Below the pieces are notes generated by a model. It did not search any database. It saw only the letters and a list, made by a program, of their open reading frames with translations, and was not told the origin of the DNA. A stretch of DNA of 64,000 nt from Haliclystus octoradiatus (lineage: Eukaryota > Cnidaria > Staurozoa > Stauromedusae > Haliclystidae): contig OU744447.1 in the NCBI GenBank assembly GCA_916610825.1, positions 21,607,563 through 21,671,562 of the forward strand, written 5' to 3'. The position numbers were made by a program, and so were the translations under genes. Shown in pieces: positions 45,212 to 58,000 of the stretch; position 1 is the stretch's first letter; the number at the start of each line of letters is the position of its first letter.

Positions 45212-48200
45212 TAAGAGTTGATAATTATACCATTATTCAAAACAAGTGAATTACTAACAAGCAAATAATAATAATAACAATTAAATAGCCTAAATGATCT
45301 CCATGATACTGTTACGGCTATAAGTATGTACAGAAATAGAGCAACGTATAAGCTGCAATGATTTGTAAACACTAAAATGTCTTATATAAAGATATGTCGT
45401 CGTCTCATATATTATTGCCTGGCCGTGAATTATTGATATTGCTCCAATCTCAAGGCGTCTTGATAGCTTTCAAGAAGAAACTGGAAACCCTAATGTCTAA
45501 ACGAAGAATAAAAGCTGTAGGCTTGAAGTGTGCAGAACCAGAACATACAGCAGTTACGAAGGAACGAAGCCAAATGATGTAGCCTTCCTAAATCTCTCCA
45601 CAACTTCTTTGTGTGTTCGTCGTTCAGGAATGTCTGCATAGAAATACCTACCGTATATGTTGCTGTTTGCAACTTGCATCGCCAGAGAGTCGTCCTGCTA
45701 CACAATATTTCCTCCCCTGATTTGAAAGTTTGACATTCGACAATAAAAGAGCATCGTTCGCCATGCTAGCTTAGATCTCTTCTTTCGACTTCTCTCTTTA
45801 CAAACCTATTGACGTCACGCGCCTCATTTGCATAATTTGACCCTGCGAAACTTGTCACTTTTTAAATTAACGAAAATTCAGATTTCAGGCATTAAAACTG
45901 ATAAAGTAAAATATTTAAAAAAATAAATAAACCACATCATTGGAATCACAAGAATAATACACAAGACTACACGAAAATACCACACTATTATATAATAAAA
46001 CAGGCACCGAAATTCATTTCATAGGCACTTTAATACAACTACATGTAAATATTTCATGTAAATATATATTTTTACACTGTTAATATATGTTTTGACCCAA
46101 AGATTCATGCGATTTCCAGAATCGAAACAATAACGGAAGTTTGCACGCCATTTTCTCAAGAATAAAATTTAGTAACAATCTAGATTTCTTGACAACTATC
46201 CATCCTACAGTTCAGACGGTATCAAACTCCAGCTCTGTGAAATGAATATCGAAACTGTGCTGAATTGTGTGCTCTTTAATTTTCATGAATTTTTTTCTTT
46301 ACAAAAAAATGTAAACGGTATCAGACTCAGGCAATCAGTTTAATTTTACGAAAACATCACACATTTGCTTTCATTGTAATGAATTCGTATGGTGACAACA
46401 GTTTTTTATCAGAACGCTGTATTTCGTCGAGAACAAGCTGGATCTTGCAAATGAACTAAACAGCTAAGAGAACATGTTATTTTAACTTTTATCAAAATAA
46501 GAAGAAGATGGAAATGTATTTATTGATGTTAATACAAAATATCGCTGATCGATGAAGTTCCAAAATTTTGAAGAATTCTCGTAGTTGTTCAAAATTTGCT
46601 TAAAATTAGTCAATTCAAAGGATTTAATTTTATTGATTACCTAATAAGTATTGACGATACTTTTGGATGACTGGTTTGGTTTGTTAAAATGGTTAAATCT
46701 AATGCTGCCTGCACCGCCAATGAAGACAATTTAAGGTAAATTCAAAATTGTGTTCAACATTGTTGTTATATATAAAAGGTATAAACTAACTAAACTTCAC
46801 TCAATTTTTGTGGATTTTAAATTAATTTGAGTCAAGAACAATGACTATGAATTGGTCTGATCGTGGCTTTCAGTCTGCTTTCTCAAAGACGCCTTCAAGG
46901 TTTCGTTAAAATTCAAAGTTTGCTTTGAGATGAGAGCTGAGATTAAAATTACAAAAATTCTAACTGAAAAAAAAACGATTTGTTAAAACATTAGTGTTGA
47001 TCAATTGTTTGGAGAGAAAGTGAATTTTACAAATGTACCTCCTGCGGAATAAATCAACAGAAAAACTGTGGAAATTTTTTCAATGAGAAAGAATTAGTTT
47101 ACAAAAGCATTAGCAAAACTACCACCACAATAAACATTGCACGAACATCATGTTACTTATAATGCTACACACTTTCATTTATTTGATAACTATGTTTATG
47201 TCGTCTTACATGTATCTTTTTGCTGTGCTGAACAGTAGAACTGTATTACAAATATGGAAGTTGAACTTAAAATCAGCTATTGAACGTTTGATGTCAATGG
47301 TCAATTGATCTCGGTAAGTATTCTTGCTCTGTATCAACCAAACATCAATGTTCAAGATGTATTTTTTATTCTTTATTAATGAAGGATAATTTGTTTGGAT
47401 TGAGCATGCATATTATTAAAGTTTGCAATCTAATTTTGCAACGAAATAGACCGACGCACGTAAGGACAATACTGCTGTTCTATAGACAACATTCGTAAAA
47501 TTTTCAGCTACAGTATCATTTCATCTGCTGTGTATTTAGCTTAATTATTCAATGTAGCCATCACTATAAATATTCATGATATTTGTTAATTAGAATTGAT
47601 TTTTTTTTACTATATCCTTGCAATGTATTTTGACTTTTGTCTTTACTGAAATTCCTTCTATCTGCGTTAATACGATCTCAAGCCAAATATTGTCTAAATT
47701 GAAATTGAAAATGTTGCTGATAAAACTGATCTTAGCTGCGCAAAGTAAGTTATACTATTCCCTTTAAAGATAAATTATCCTTTAAAACACGTAATCTCAA
47801 TGTTAGGCAATAAATAATATTTAATATATATTATAAAGTTTTACAACTTAAGCCTCATCATATTAAAATCTGTTACGCGATGAGCATAACTTCGCAAGGC
47901 TGTGGTGGTTTCAGGTCACATGATAACAGTTCCCGCCAACTTAATAATTCTCAGACAGCGTCGCTTGGAACAATAGAGCTTCCTATCCTTCTCATTCTAT
48001 AGTGTCTATGGAAAATCCAACCATCTCCGATGGTCAAACTGTTCAACCATTTCCAATTTAAATTTTTAATTTTAGGGTTTTGAATTTAAAGAAACTTGTT
48101 GTCAAGGTAACAAGCGGTGTTCAGTGATTGGTATAAAGGGAATATATTCGTATATGACTTTCCTCAGTGGTTGAAAGTCCTATCTACAAGCACTGATAAG

Positions 48201-48603
48201 TACATAATTGATAGCTTAATATTTAAGGTTGGCGTTTCAGTGATGCCGTCAGGCTGATTTCAAGTTATTTCAAGGCAAGAATTAAAAACAAGATTTGAAC
48301 TATATACCACTATGAAATATTGAAAGGAATACATGAAAAGACTACAGCAATGCTCTTTTTTCTGATTAACAATATAATTTTGTTACATTAGTCTTTGATG
48401 ATATCAATATATAAAATTGTTAGATTTAATCTGCCTTACCCCTTACATGTGTTTAACTTTTGACCAAATTTGAAGGTGGAAATATTTGAGTGTGAATATG
48501 CTTGACGACAGCGTGCCTAACTATAGGCAATAGCTGCATGAATATTATTTTTATTTATGTATACCATTGTCAACAAGATCGATAAATAAATAATTATTAC
48601 GCA
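45212..48603. other. AT-rich non-coding DNA
   Basis: No exon, repeat pair or RNA gene recognised. Overlapping ORFs on both strands at 45394-45705 (62 and 71 codons) lack motifs; one is necessarily a shadow and probably both are chance. Confidence 0.45.
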
Positions 48604-49013
48604 TTAAATAAATAAACATACATTTACGCAAGATCTTCCACCGTTGTTGTTGACATCAGAATTATAAAAATCTTCCCAATACCAAATCTGGTAGGATTGA
48701 CCCTTTGTTAGCCAAACTTTTTTAGTAGAAGCAATGGTTGTCATTTTCCCGTTCACGATCTCCAATTTTTTAAATTCATATTTGTTTAATATAACATTAT
48801 GACTACTGTCCGTGATGAAAATCTCAATCGAATGATCATCTCCGCATCCAAAAGGTACGTATGAATATCCTCCAACCCAACAGGTTACACCTTGGCCAAA
48901 TTCATGATTGAGTTTTATGCTGTACTCTCCTGTGTCATGTGAAACTTCAAATGTTGCCGGGCTTCTTCCCTTTGCTTCAAAACATATTGCACTTGGTGTA
49001 ATTTTTACCCATC
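48604..49013 (-). CDS. Terminal exon of an unrecognised cysteine-containing protein
   Basis: A TTTTCTAG acceptor (AG at 49015-49014) opens two bases plus 135 codons and a TAA at 48606-48604, phase 1. The frame starts WVKITPSAICFEAKG, continues GEYSIKLNHEFGQG, then CWVGGYSY, FGCGDDHSIEIFITD, VWLTKGQSYQIWYWED and NNNGGRSC. Alternating hydrophobic and polar residues and five cysteines suggest an extracellular beta-sandwich. There is no in-frame stop over 400 bases of AT-rich DNA, and the acceptor is strong. The upstream exons were not found. I do not recognise the family. The phase-1 border matches the exons of genes A and B, common for secreted modules. Confidence 0.6.
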
Positions 49014-49329
49014 CTAGAAAATATGATATTAAATGAAATCAAATCACGTATCACATTGGTGCTATATTCTACACGTATTCACATTGGTGCTGTATTTGTG
49101 AAATAGAATTGAGTAAAATTTAAGACAAGGTTAGTATAGAGAAAACTATTGCGGTCTCCAATGGCTCAAGAGAATGAAGACAAAATCACATTTTTGGATT
49201 TTGTTTGATTTCATGTGACTTCAAGGTTTTGCAATGATTCATTCATGCAATCTGATTGGTTATTAACACCAAACCTCTGTCCAAAACCCGATATCGGTCT
49301 CCTCTTCTTATAAACTTTTGATATGCAAT
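49014..49329. other. Upstream of the terminal exon, presumed intron
   Basis: Holds a short tandem repeat (cacattggtgct twice, about 49051-49093). No earlier exon of the gene could be identified. Confidence 0.35.
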
Positions 49330-50670
49330 CAAAACATAAAAAGCCGCTTAAATTCTCAAATAGTTAAACCATTCTTCCAAATAAAATTAACAATCTGTAT
49401 GTCCGTATGTAAGGCGGGGATTCACGATGCCATTTTTCATGCAATTGACTTGAAACACATATCAATGGATTCGTTATTAAGCAGTAGCGTACATGGTTGG
49501 CTTCATTTCTTAAATATATACATCGAAGTTGATAAAAACCAATGAAAACTGTTTCCATTTTCAACAACAATGCTTTCTCAGACTTACGCGCTAACTAAGC
49601 AATTTCGCACTTGAATGACTTTCTATTGTCTCTGAGCAACAGTGCAGATCGATCTTTTGTTTTGTGTATGGTCATGCCTCAGAATGGAAATTATATAATC
49701 AATGTTTTTGAAAATCATTTATAAACTATTCGGATAGGAACGATATCACATTTGTAAACAAACCCATGCTGGGTAAATTCTTATTAATTCAACATAATCT
49801 CACATGTCTACTGATAGTGATAGCCGGCAATTTTGCTGCAATGAAAATACATCAATATAGAAATCAATAGACATAGAAACTTCCACTTCGTCATCGACAA
49901 CAAATTATTATTATTATTATTATTTTATATGAGCGATCGCATATAGATTTAACGAGGATTCAAATGCGATGAAAATCGATTGAACAGTCTGATGGGATCA
50001 GTGTATTTAACTAAAAAATGTAAACAATAATAAATAGTTTTTGCTTTCGGGAAAGTGGATTGAAATCAAATATTGATTAATCATATCAATGGATTCGTCA
50101 TTAACCATAGGGGTACATATGGCCGGCTTCATTTTCCAAACAAATCTAAGTTGAGAAAAACAATAAAAACTGTTTCGTTTTTCAACAACAATACTTTCTC
50201 AGACTGAAGCGCTAATTAAACAGTTTTGCACTTGAATGAAATCTTATTGCCTCGCAAATACAAAACAGTAAGCCTATACAATCCCTTGTTGCGACGTGAC
50301 AGATAATTTGTGTAGTATTTTCATTGTAGTAATTCTCAGAATGAAATTCAATCGCAAACAAACTAAAACATGTATATTTATATGAAAGTGAAAAAAAGAT
50401 GTCTTATCATCTTATCTTTAGTTGGAAATTATATAATGATTGATCATACATTATTATTGGAAAATGACTTGGAATAGAAGGTTATGAAATTTGTAAACAA
50501 ATCCGCCTTATGGAAATCAGATTACGAAGATATAAAATAAAAATATTTCCTGATTATTACAGCCAGTGTTAAATTGTACAGTACTGCGATGAAATATAAA
50601 TCAAATATAGAAACAATTTCACTACCAATTTCCATTTCATCAGTGACAATAAATAAATAAAAATATGTAC
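49330..50670. repeat. Tandem duplication, two diverged units of about 0.65 kb
   Basis: About 49330-49960 and 49990-50670 share, in order, atatcaatggattcgt, tttcaacaacaat followed by ctttctcagact, tggaaattatataat, tttgtaaacaaa and a closing run of AAT or ATT repeats. The ORFs inside (49318-49545 and the overlapping minus-strand one) are not open in the second unit. Confidence 0.65.
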
Positions 50671-52780
50671 GAAAGTACATTACTGTAATTAATAAAATAA
50701 GATGTAAAGAAATGATAAATAGTTTCCCATTCTATACTTTTTCAGAAGTCACTTGAATCATGCTTGAATACAATGTTGAATAACCACGTTATGAATAAAG
50801 AATAATCAATGAAATTTTTTCGGGATGTGCCAGTGTTGTTAGAGGAAACAGAATTAAGAAATGTTTCTTTGATTTTTTGTTTTGAGGGGGGTGTATGGCT
50901 ACTTAACTTCCACTTAAATAGTACCTAATTTTGTAAAAAATCCTGTGCGTTCCACTTTTCACTTCTCAACTTTTTGCTTCTTTGAACAGCAAAAAATATA
51001 ATAGAATATTTTCTCAATTAAATTTCGGCTTCGATCATCTTTTCTACGTAGATTTCTTCATGCATTTATTTGAACCAGTCGAGCCATATGATTCACAACT
51101 CAAAATAAGCATGCATTTGCATGCAACTCAAAGTCTATTAACATAAAAATTCAATTATCTTCTCTTTTAGATCACAAGCAATGCGTAAGAAATAAGCTTT
51201 TTAATTACCAAACATATATCCAATAAATCTTTCTTCGTTTCCTTTCGTTCTTTGCCTCAGGGCTTTTAATGTTGAATTTAATTTAATTAAAATTTTAATT
51301 AAAATTATTTCCGATTTGGCCAAAATTGTTGACGAAGTGTTCACAAAAATGGCCCAAAGTCAACACCTATTTTATAGCTTATCAGAACGATAGTACCGTT
51401 GTGCGACATTTTGGAATATTCTTTGTGCTTAATTATTGTTATGCTCGCCATATCGATCAAAATAAAACTTTTTACTTTGCGGCACATGAAGCAAATTTTG
51501 CACCTAGGAATTGAGGATTAAATTGAAATCGTTTGTTTCGAATCATAAAAGCCCGCATCAGTAACTTCAGTTTTGATTCCTCGCTTTTTCTAACAAGCAA
51601 AATTAATAGTTTTCTTGGATGATAAACTAACTGTTTGCTGCGTTTGATAACAATTTAATAGTAAGATGATTTGTTCAGTTGAATTATTGAATAAATTAAT
51701 CTACATTTTTCTGATATTGGATAAAATAAACGTTGATAATTAAAACATTGCCCTGTTTGAAAAGATATATTTGTATTACCTAAGGCTTTATCTGCTTTCT
51801 GTAATGAGGTAGGTTATTACAATATGAACAAAATCGCTATGCTAAGTTATAATGTTGAATTAAATATCCTGCCAATCAGCGAAGAAGACTGTAGCTCAAT
51901 CACTTGTGCATGAGGAATATCGAGGTTTCGCAACGCTGTAGGATTTGCTGGTTCGAATCCTCCACGTCAAATGTTTTGTTCTTTTCTTTGTTTTTTTCCA
52001 TCGGTCACAAATGTTGTATTGATTAATTTATAGATATATGATTTCTTACATTAGCTAAACAATTATCACTGATTGAGTTTAAGTGGTTATGTAGTGGATT
52101 GTTTTATGTCTATTGTCCTATCCATAATGTATTTCCTTTGTTAACTGTAAAGCTTCCGTTTGTAATCACGTATACCTTGTAATGTAAATCACTGTATGTA
52201 ATATATCAATCCTCTTCTCGTCTGCCCTTCGTGGTGACAACACCTATATTAGCAAAGCTGGTCCACCTTCATAGAGGCTCTGTTTATCAACGGTCATATT
52301 AACCCTTATTCATCCTCTCCCTGTTGGTGGCCAGCTACCATTATTACATCAAATATATATCTAATCAACGCCTATGTATGTGTGGTGGTATTAATAAATA
52401 CTTCGTTCATTCCACCCGCTACAGTTATACTGTTGTAGTAAATATTTGAATAAAACTGATTATGATTAAAGGTTGAGGTTCATTCCTCAAACGTTGGGTT
52501 TTATTTTCAAATTAGGCAACCGAGATCTTCTCTCCCAATCAGTTTTCCATAATATTTAGCACATGCAAATTTATATTGATATATTTCATTGAGTAAAAAA
52601 TCTGTCTGAAGATCGCTGTGAAAAGAGTGAAACTTGAGTAACAGTAAAGAATGTGTATTCTTTGACTCTTTCGCCATATATTATTATTATTTACCGCTCT
52701 GCCAAATGAAGACATAGAGCCCTATATTATCTGCTATTAGATAAACATAAATTTTATTACTACATCAGCCATTATAGAGA
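50671..52780. other. AT-rich DNA with a tRNA-like head and an LTR-like block
   Basis: 51887-51968 (plus) has box A-like TAGCTCAATCAC and box B GGTTCGAATCC, followed by unrelated sequence, so a tRNA-derived SINE head is possible. 52190-52510 ends in AATAAATACTT and then aattaggcaaccgagatc, resembling an LTR end and primer-binding region. The remainder shows nothing. Confidence 0.35.
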
Positions 52781-52789
52781 AGCATGATG

Positions 52790-52985
52790 GGAGCAATCCT
52801 ATTTGCGTTGATTGTCTGAAACCTGTTCAATGTAAAGAGACTGATCAAACATTTTTGGCATATATTCAAGATGTGTTGACGAAGACGGAGAAGGGCAAGT
52901 TAGCTTTAAAGATTGATCCGAGTAAGGGCTATTGACAAATCACGGTTAATGTGGCAGACATGAGAAGACTGCCTTTAATATGAGT
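52790..52985 (+). pseudogene. Ty3/gypsy-type reverse transcriptase fragment, decayed
   Basis: The plus strand reads NPICVDCLKPVQ, then KLALKIDPSKGY, a stop in place of Trp, and QITVNVADM. This is the RT A-B region (VDxRxLN, then KIDLxKGYWQI) of gypsy-type pol. Stops and frameshifts follow and the fragment fades by about 53110. Confidence 0.5.
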
Positions 52986-55031
52986 TTCTGGCTTGAGAAG
53001 ATTACTTGGTTGAATAAAAAATGTTACATATTACATCAATGAGTACATACAATGTCAGAAACATCTGTTCATTGTTGAAGAGGTTCTCTCGAAGTGGTAT
53101 GGGTTAACAACGGAATCACGCAATTGCATATCAAAAGTTAGAAATCTCAAAACTTTATTGGGTATCAGAGATTACCGAAGGGTGCGTTATCCGATTGGAT
53201 TCAAATATCGTGGAGATCCGCAAAACAGCAAAGTCAGAAACGAGATCGGAATTGTGAAATTGATGATAAGTTCTAATAAGAATATCGTGGACAAAAATAT
53301 TTCTTTAAAATGTAGTTTACTTGATTATGAAGAAATGATAATCAATTACCAGATTATGCGACGGGCTCTGTTCTTTCAAGTGATGTTAAGATTATTGAAT
53401 CAAACAAAGGGAAGGACAACCTATTGCAGACGTATGGTTTCGTCAATGTACTAACACGACCTGATCAAGCGATTATAAAATTAGGAGGATGGAAACTCTT
53501 ACATTTCTACACCATGCCTTTTAGAAGCCATTGAAAAGCTAACAGTAAAAAGATACATATAAAAATAAAAAGAAATCATATATAAATAAAAATGAAAAAT
53601 ATACATTATTTATTACAATAATACGCAAACCGTGCCGGTGATCAAACCATCAATGTTCCTTGAGACCCAAATTCCTTCTCAGCGGTGCATTTTCCAAACT
53701 TCTAATTCACTTCTGAGGTATCTATAGGCTGTGCTACACGGAGGTTTAGTTTTTACAGCTTAATATGCGATAAATTACTCATAAATTGGTATTAAAAAAG
53801 AAAAAACACTCCATTTCGAAGTGAAAATATTCATTTTGTTTACTAAAGTTTGTATTGAAATGTTTTGTGACTTTATTCGACTTTTCTAGCTGCACGCAGC
53901 TCAGACACCACAGTTTACTTGTTTTTAATTGGTTTGTTTGGTATTGAGGCTCCATATAACCAAAAAGGACTTACTCTGAAGCCTCGATCACATTTTTGCA
54001 AATTTGGCATTTTTTCTGATGTTATCATTGGTCTGTCGAGATTTTTCTTGCGTGTTATTGAAGCGGTTTGGAGAGGAGGTTCAAGAGGACTTACCCTGAG
54101 ACTTGTTAAATGGCTTCGTAGACCGCTGTCTGACGTAGGCAAATATATAGTAAGCAGAAGTTTGACCGTGATTATTGAGACTTAAACCACCATGCTCGAT
54201 TCTGTCAGAGATTTATGCACCTTATCGATTTCTTGTTGGACAAGTCTGAGAAAGTCTGAAGCTTTAACTACAAATCATTATGTTGCTTGTCGCACACACA
54301 TTTTGCTATGGAGTTAAATTTGGCTAGATGCACGTATGACAGGCTTGTAATTTTGACGATGTCAACAATAGTTAACAACGTCTTATGGCTAAGCTGTCTT
54401 CTTTTTCGCTATTTTCTTTGCTGAAATCTTATTTTATAATGTTTTTATCGTAACTTTGGAAACTTAACTGCTGAAAGAGATTTACATTTACCTTGGAAGA
54501 CTGTTTACATTTCCACTGATTACTAAGAATCCGAGCAGAAGCTATGCACTGTTTCAAGGTACGTATTATTTTCGTTGGATATGTTGTTTAATCATTGTTG
54601 AAGGTTCTAACACGAATTAGACTGGCTATATAAAAGTTATGTTTGTTTATTCAAACAGCCTTACAATGAGCATGGTGGTTTATAGGTTTAATTAACATGT
54701 ACATGATAATTTGAAAATAGAGGAAGGCAGACCGTCAAAGCCTTGCGATTGGAAGGATCGTGCTGTTTGTCTTTTTAATACACATTTTACTCATATAATA
54801 CCTTTTATATGTTGAAGGTCCGAGATTCCTAGGAAGGGCTTTGAGGTTATTATTTGATACATATAGCTAACCTCAAATGCTGTCGATGTTTAGTCTCTTA
54901 GTCTCGTTTCTCACACATCTGCTTCACGTCCATATAGTTTTTGTTTTGTAGTTTCAGGTATAAACAATTATACAAGTAAAAAATTTAGACTGTTATAGCT
55001 TAGCTATATTATAGTAGTATAGACAGTCACA
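52986..55031. other. Non-coding DNA between the gypsy fragment and the RTE-like element
   Basis: The 98-codon ORF at 53158-53454 may continue the decayed pol but has no motif. The facing ORFs at 53915-54185 share two short repeats (agtaagtcct-type, on the minus strand) and look like chance. The 3' tail of the RTE-like element probably ends just below 55032, without a clear boundary. Confidence 0.4.
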
Positions 55032-58000
55032 TTATAGGAATGTGCCGTCCCTCTTACGCCTTACATATTTGCTACATAAAGAACGCCACAAAACACGGTC
55101 AGACATAGCTGACAAAGAAACTTTTAAATAACACAATTCACGATACAAAACATTATGAAAAGATACTACTCTACCATAGCCCCGTCGAAGCATCTCCTTC
55201 GGTTGCCAATGAAGGATGTCATGCAGCGGTTGAGGGGCATACGTCTTTGATCTTTCGATGTGACCTAAAAAAGACATCTGACGTTGGTGAGCAATAGCAG
55301 AGGCAGAAGGGGAAAGTTTCCTAAGTTTAGCAGTAGACAGTAAGTTGGGCCAATGTACTCCTAAAGCATGCCGAAGCATGGCGTCATAAGCTGAGTCAAG
55401 TCGGGTCAATAGTGAGGTTGATAGAACCCACGTTTCAGAAGCATATAATAGAACAGGTTCTATCGTGTGTCTGAACAGTCTTAACTTAACGTCAGTGTTG
55501 ACATCGGACGCCCAGAATTTATTCAGACCTCTAATGGCTGCCCAAGCCTGGCCTCTACGTTGTGTTAAATCATCTGAAGAAGATGGAAGTACAGAACCTA
55601 GGTACTTGAACGAATCTACACGTTCTATGTCACCATTAGATGTAACAAGATGTGCCTGTTTTATGCCTAAAGCAATAAATTTCGTCTTAGTCGTGTTAAT
55701 TGTCAAGCCTACCGTTTTACCAACCCGTTCAACTTCATCAAGAAGCTGTTGTGCTTCAGATATGCTATTTGTTAAGATAGCAATATCGTCAACGAATGAG
55801 AGGTCCGATACGCTGCGCTCTGGATGACGTGAAGACCTACGACGATCAAGGATAAAACCGGAAGAGTCAGGACATGAAATACGAAAAACATAATCGATAA
55901 ATAGTGTAAATAAAAAAGGGGACAATGTGTCACCCTGTAGTACGCCACAAGCTGTCGGGAAATCATCAGTATCACCATAGTGAGTTCTAACAAAAGCCGA
56001 AGTAGAAGAATAAAAGGACATAATAGCATCGATAAGAACAATAGGTACATTATAGAAATCTAATATTTCTGGGATTCTGCATCTTAACACAGAGTCAAAG
56101 GCCTTTTTGAAGTCAATAAAAATTGCAACAATGTCTTTTTGATGAGTCCTACAGCCTTCTAACAATATCCTAGCTGATAGAATTTGGCCTAAGGTTGACC
56201 GGCTATTCCTGCCACCATTTTGATTGTATCTTAAATATGGGTCAATTACTGACGCCAGCCTTTTATGTAGAATCTTATTATTAGCTTTTCCTGCAGTACA
56301 ACTTAAAGTGATACCCCTCTGTTGGTCTAGGTTTCTAGACGTGTTCTTGTTGACGGTGATGACAGCAGATCTTCGCCATTGACCCGGTACTTGTTGCTCC
56401 CCTGACAAAACGGCATTTATGATGGTAAGTAGCTCATTTTGTACAAGAGGTTCTCGAAGTGCCAGGGTGGGGATTCCATCTGGTCCAGGAGACGCAAGGG
56501 GTTTCATAGAAAATAGAATAGAGCATAATTCGTCATTAGTAACAGGAGAAGTATTATAATTGGACATATCAGGAGGGGAGAAGTTAGGCGGTGGAGCTAA
56601 TTTATTTAACGATAGTAGACAGGATGGGGGATTATATAAATCATAAAAATAATTACGAATCATACTGTTTGCCTCGACAGAATCATACGCTTCAACTAAT
56701 AAGGGCTTGTGGGATGGGTTCTTAAGACGCCTTATCTCTTTCCATGTTATACAATGCTTATTACTATTACTAGCCGTTTTTACCGCTAAAATTATAGCGT
56801 TTAATTCACGCTCGATTAGGGCGTTATGAGCGGCAGCGAGATCTATTGTTTTTTGATCAACAATAGATTGTAAAAGACTGATATTGTGTATAGTAGGAGA
56901 ACAATCACGTAATTGTTTTTTAGCAAGTTTCAATTCATATCTTACCTGTGTGATCATTGCGTCACTGTCCCAAGAGACGCGTGACCATTGTCTTTTCTTC
57001 CGCGGCAAAACGGTCTCGGCTGCTTTGATGATGGCTGAGGAAAGAATGGAGAAATCACCTCTTGTGGGTTGTCCAACAAGAGAATTCTCAAGACAGTCGT
57101 TAAACGCCTGTGAAAACTCTGCCAGACTTTCCCAACAAAGGGATGACCCCGCCTTTCCTTTGCAGTACCGGATGCGTTGTTTCATGCAAGAGAAAACAAG
57201 GCGATGATCAGATGGAATAGCAAATGGTGCTATAGTATCACAATCGTAAAATAAACGTGGACAATTAGTGAGAATATAATCAAGACGTTCTTTCCGGCCT
57301 TTCGGACCAGAGAAAGTAGCACGTCTTGACAGAGGTTTACGATACAAAGAATTTAACGGAGTAAGGTCATAGATATTAATAAGATCAATTAAATAAGGGG
57401 AATTATCATTTAAATTACGTCCTACAGGGTTTAATGACAAGGGGAAACACGCATTAAAATCACCACACAACATAATAGCATCACGGGATGATATTTTAAC
57501 TAAGATTGAAGATAACTGAGCATAGAAAAGGGAGGCCTCGATCTGTCTGACAGCAGTGGGAGAGTAAACAGAGAAAACATGTACGATACGATCAAATAAT
57601 TTAACAGACAATTCTAAAATACGGGATGAATGAGACTTTACACGAACATAACGAACATCAACACACGGATTACACATAAAACCTACACCACCAACACCAT
57701 AACATTCAGCAGACGATGTAATAAATGTACATTTATTATCTAAATCAACATAACGAATAGGTTCATCGTGGCTAATACGATGTTCCTGAACAGCAACAAA
57801 CAAAAAATTTAACTTACGTGTGAGTGTAGCTAACTCTTTTTGTCGCCACGGACACTTCAGGGTTCTGGAGTTGAAAGTAGCAATACGATTAGGCGTAGAG
57901 GGTCTTTTCGCTGAAGGAGATAATGTGCTATCTCCATTTGGAACTCGATTGCGAGATCGCAGTTCTGATCCAATAAAACTTGAAGCTTTCGGTTTGTGAC

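Noticed and set aside
51887-51968. Functional tRNA gene
   Set aside because: Box B is good, but the T stem and acceptor stem pair poorly; a SINE head or pseudogene is likelier.
53915-54185. Coding exon on either strand
   Set aside because: Both strands are open for 75-88 codons but neither has motifs, and short internal repeats explain the openness.
55465-57207. Plus-strand and alternative-frame ORFs across the RTE-like element
   Set aside because: They lie opposite or out of frame with a clear RT frame.
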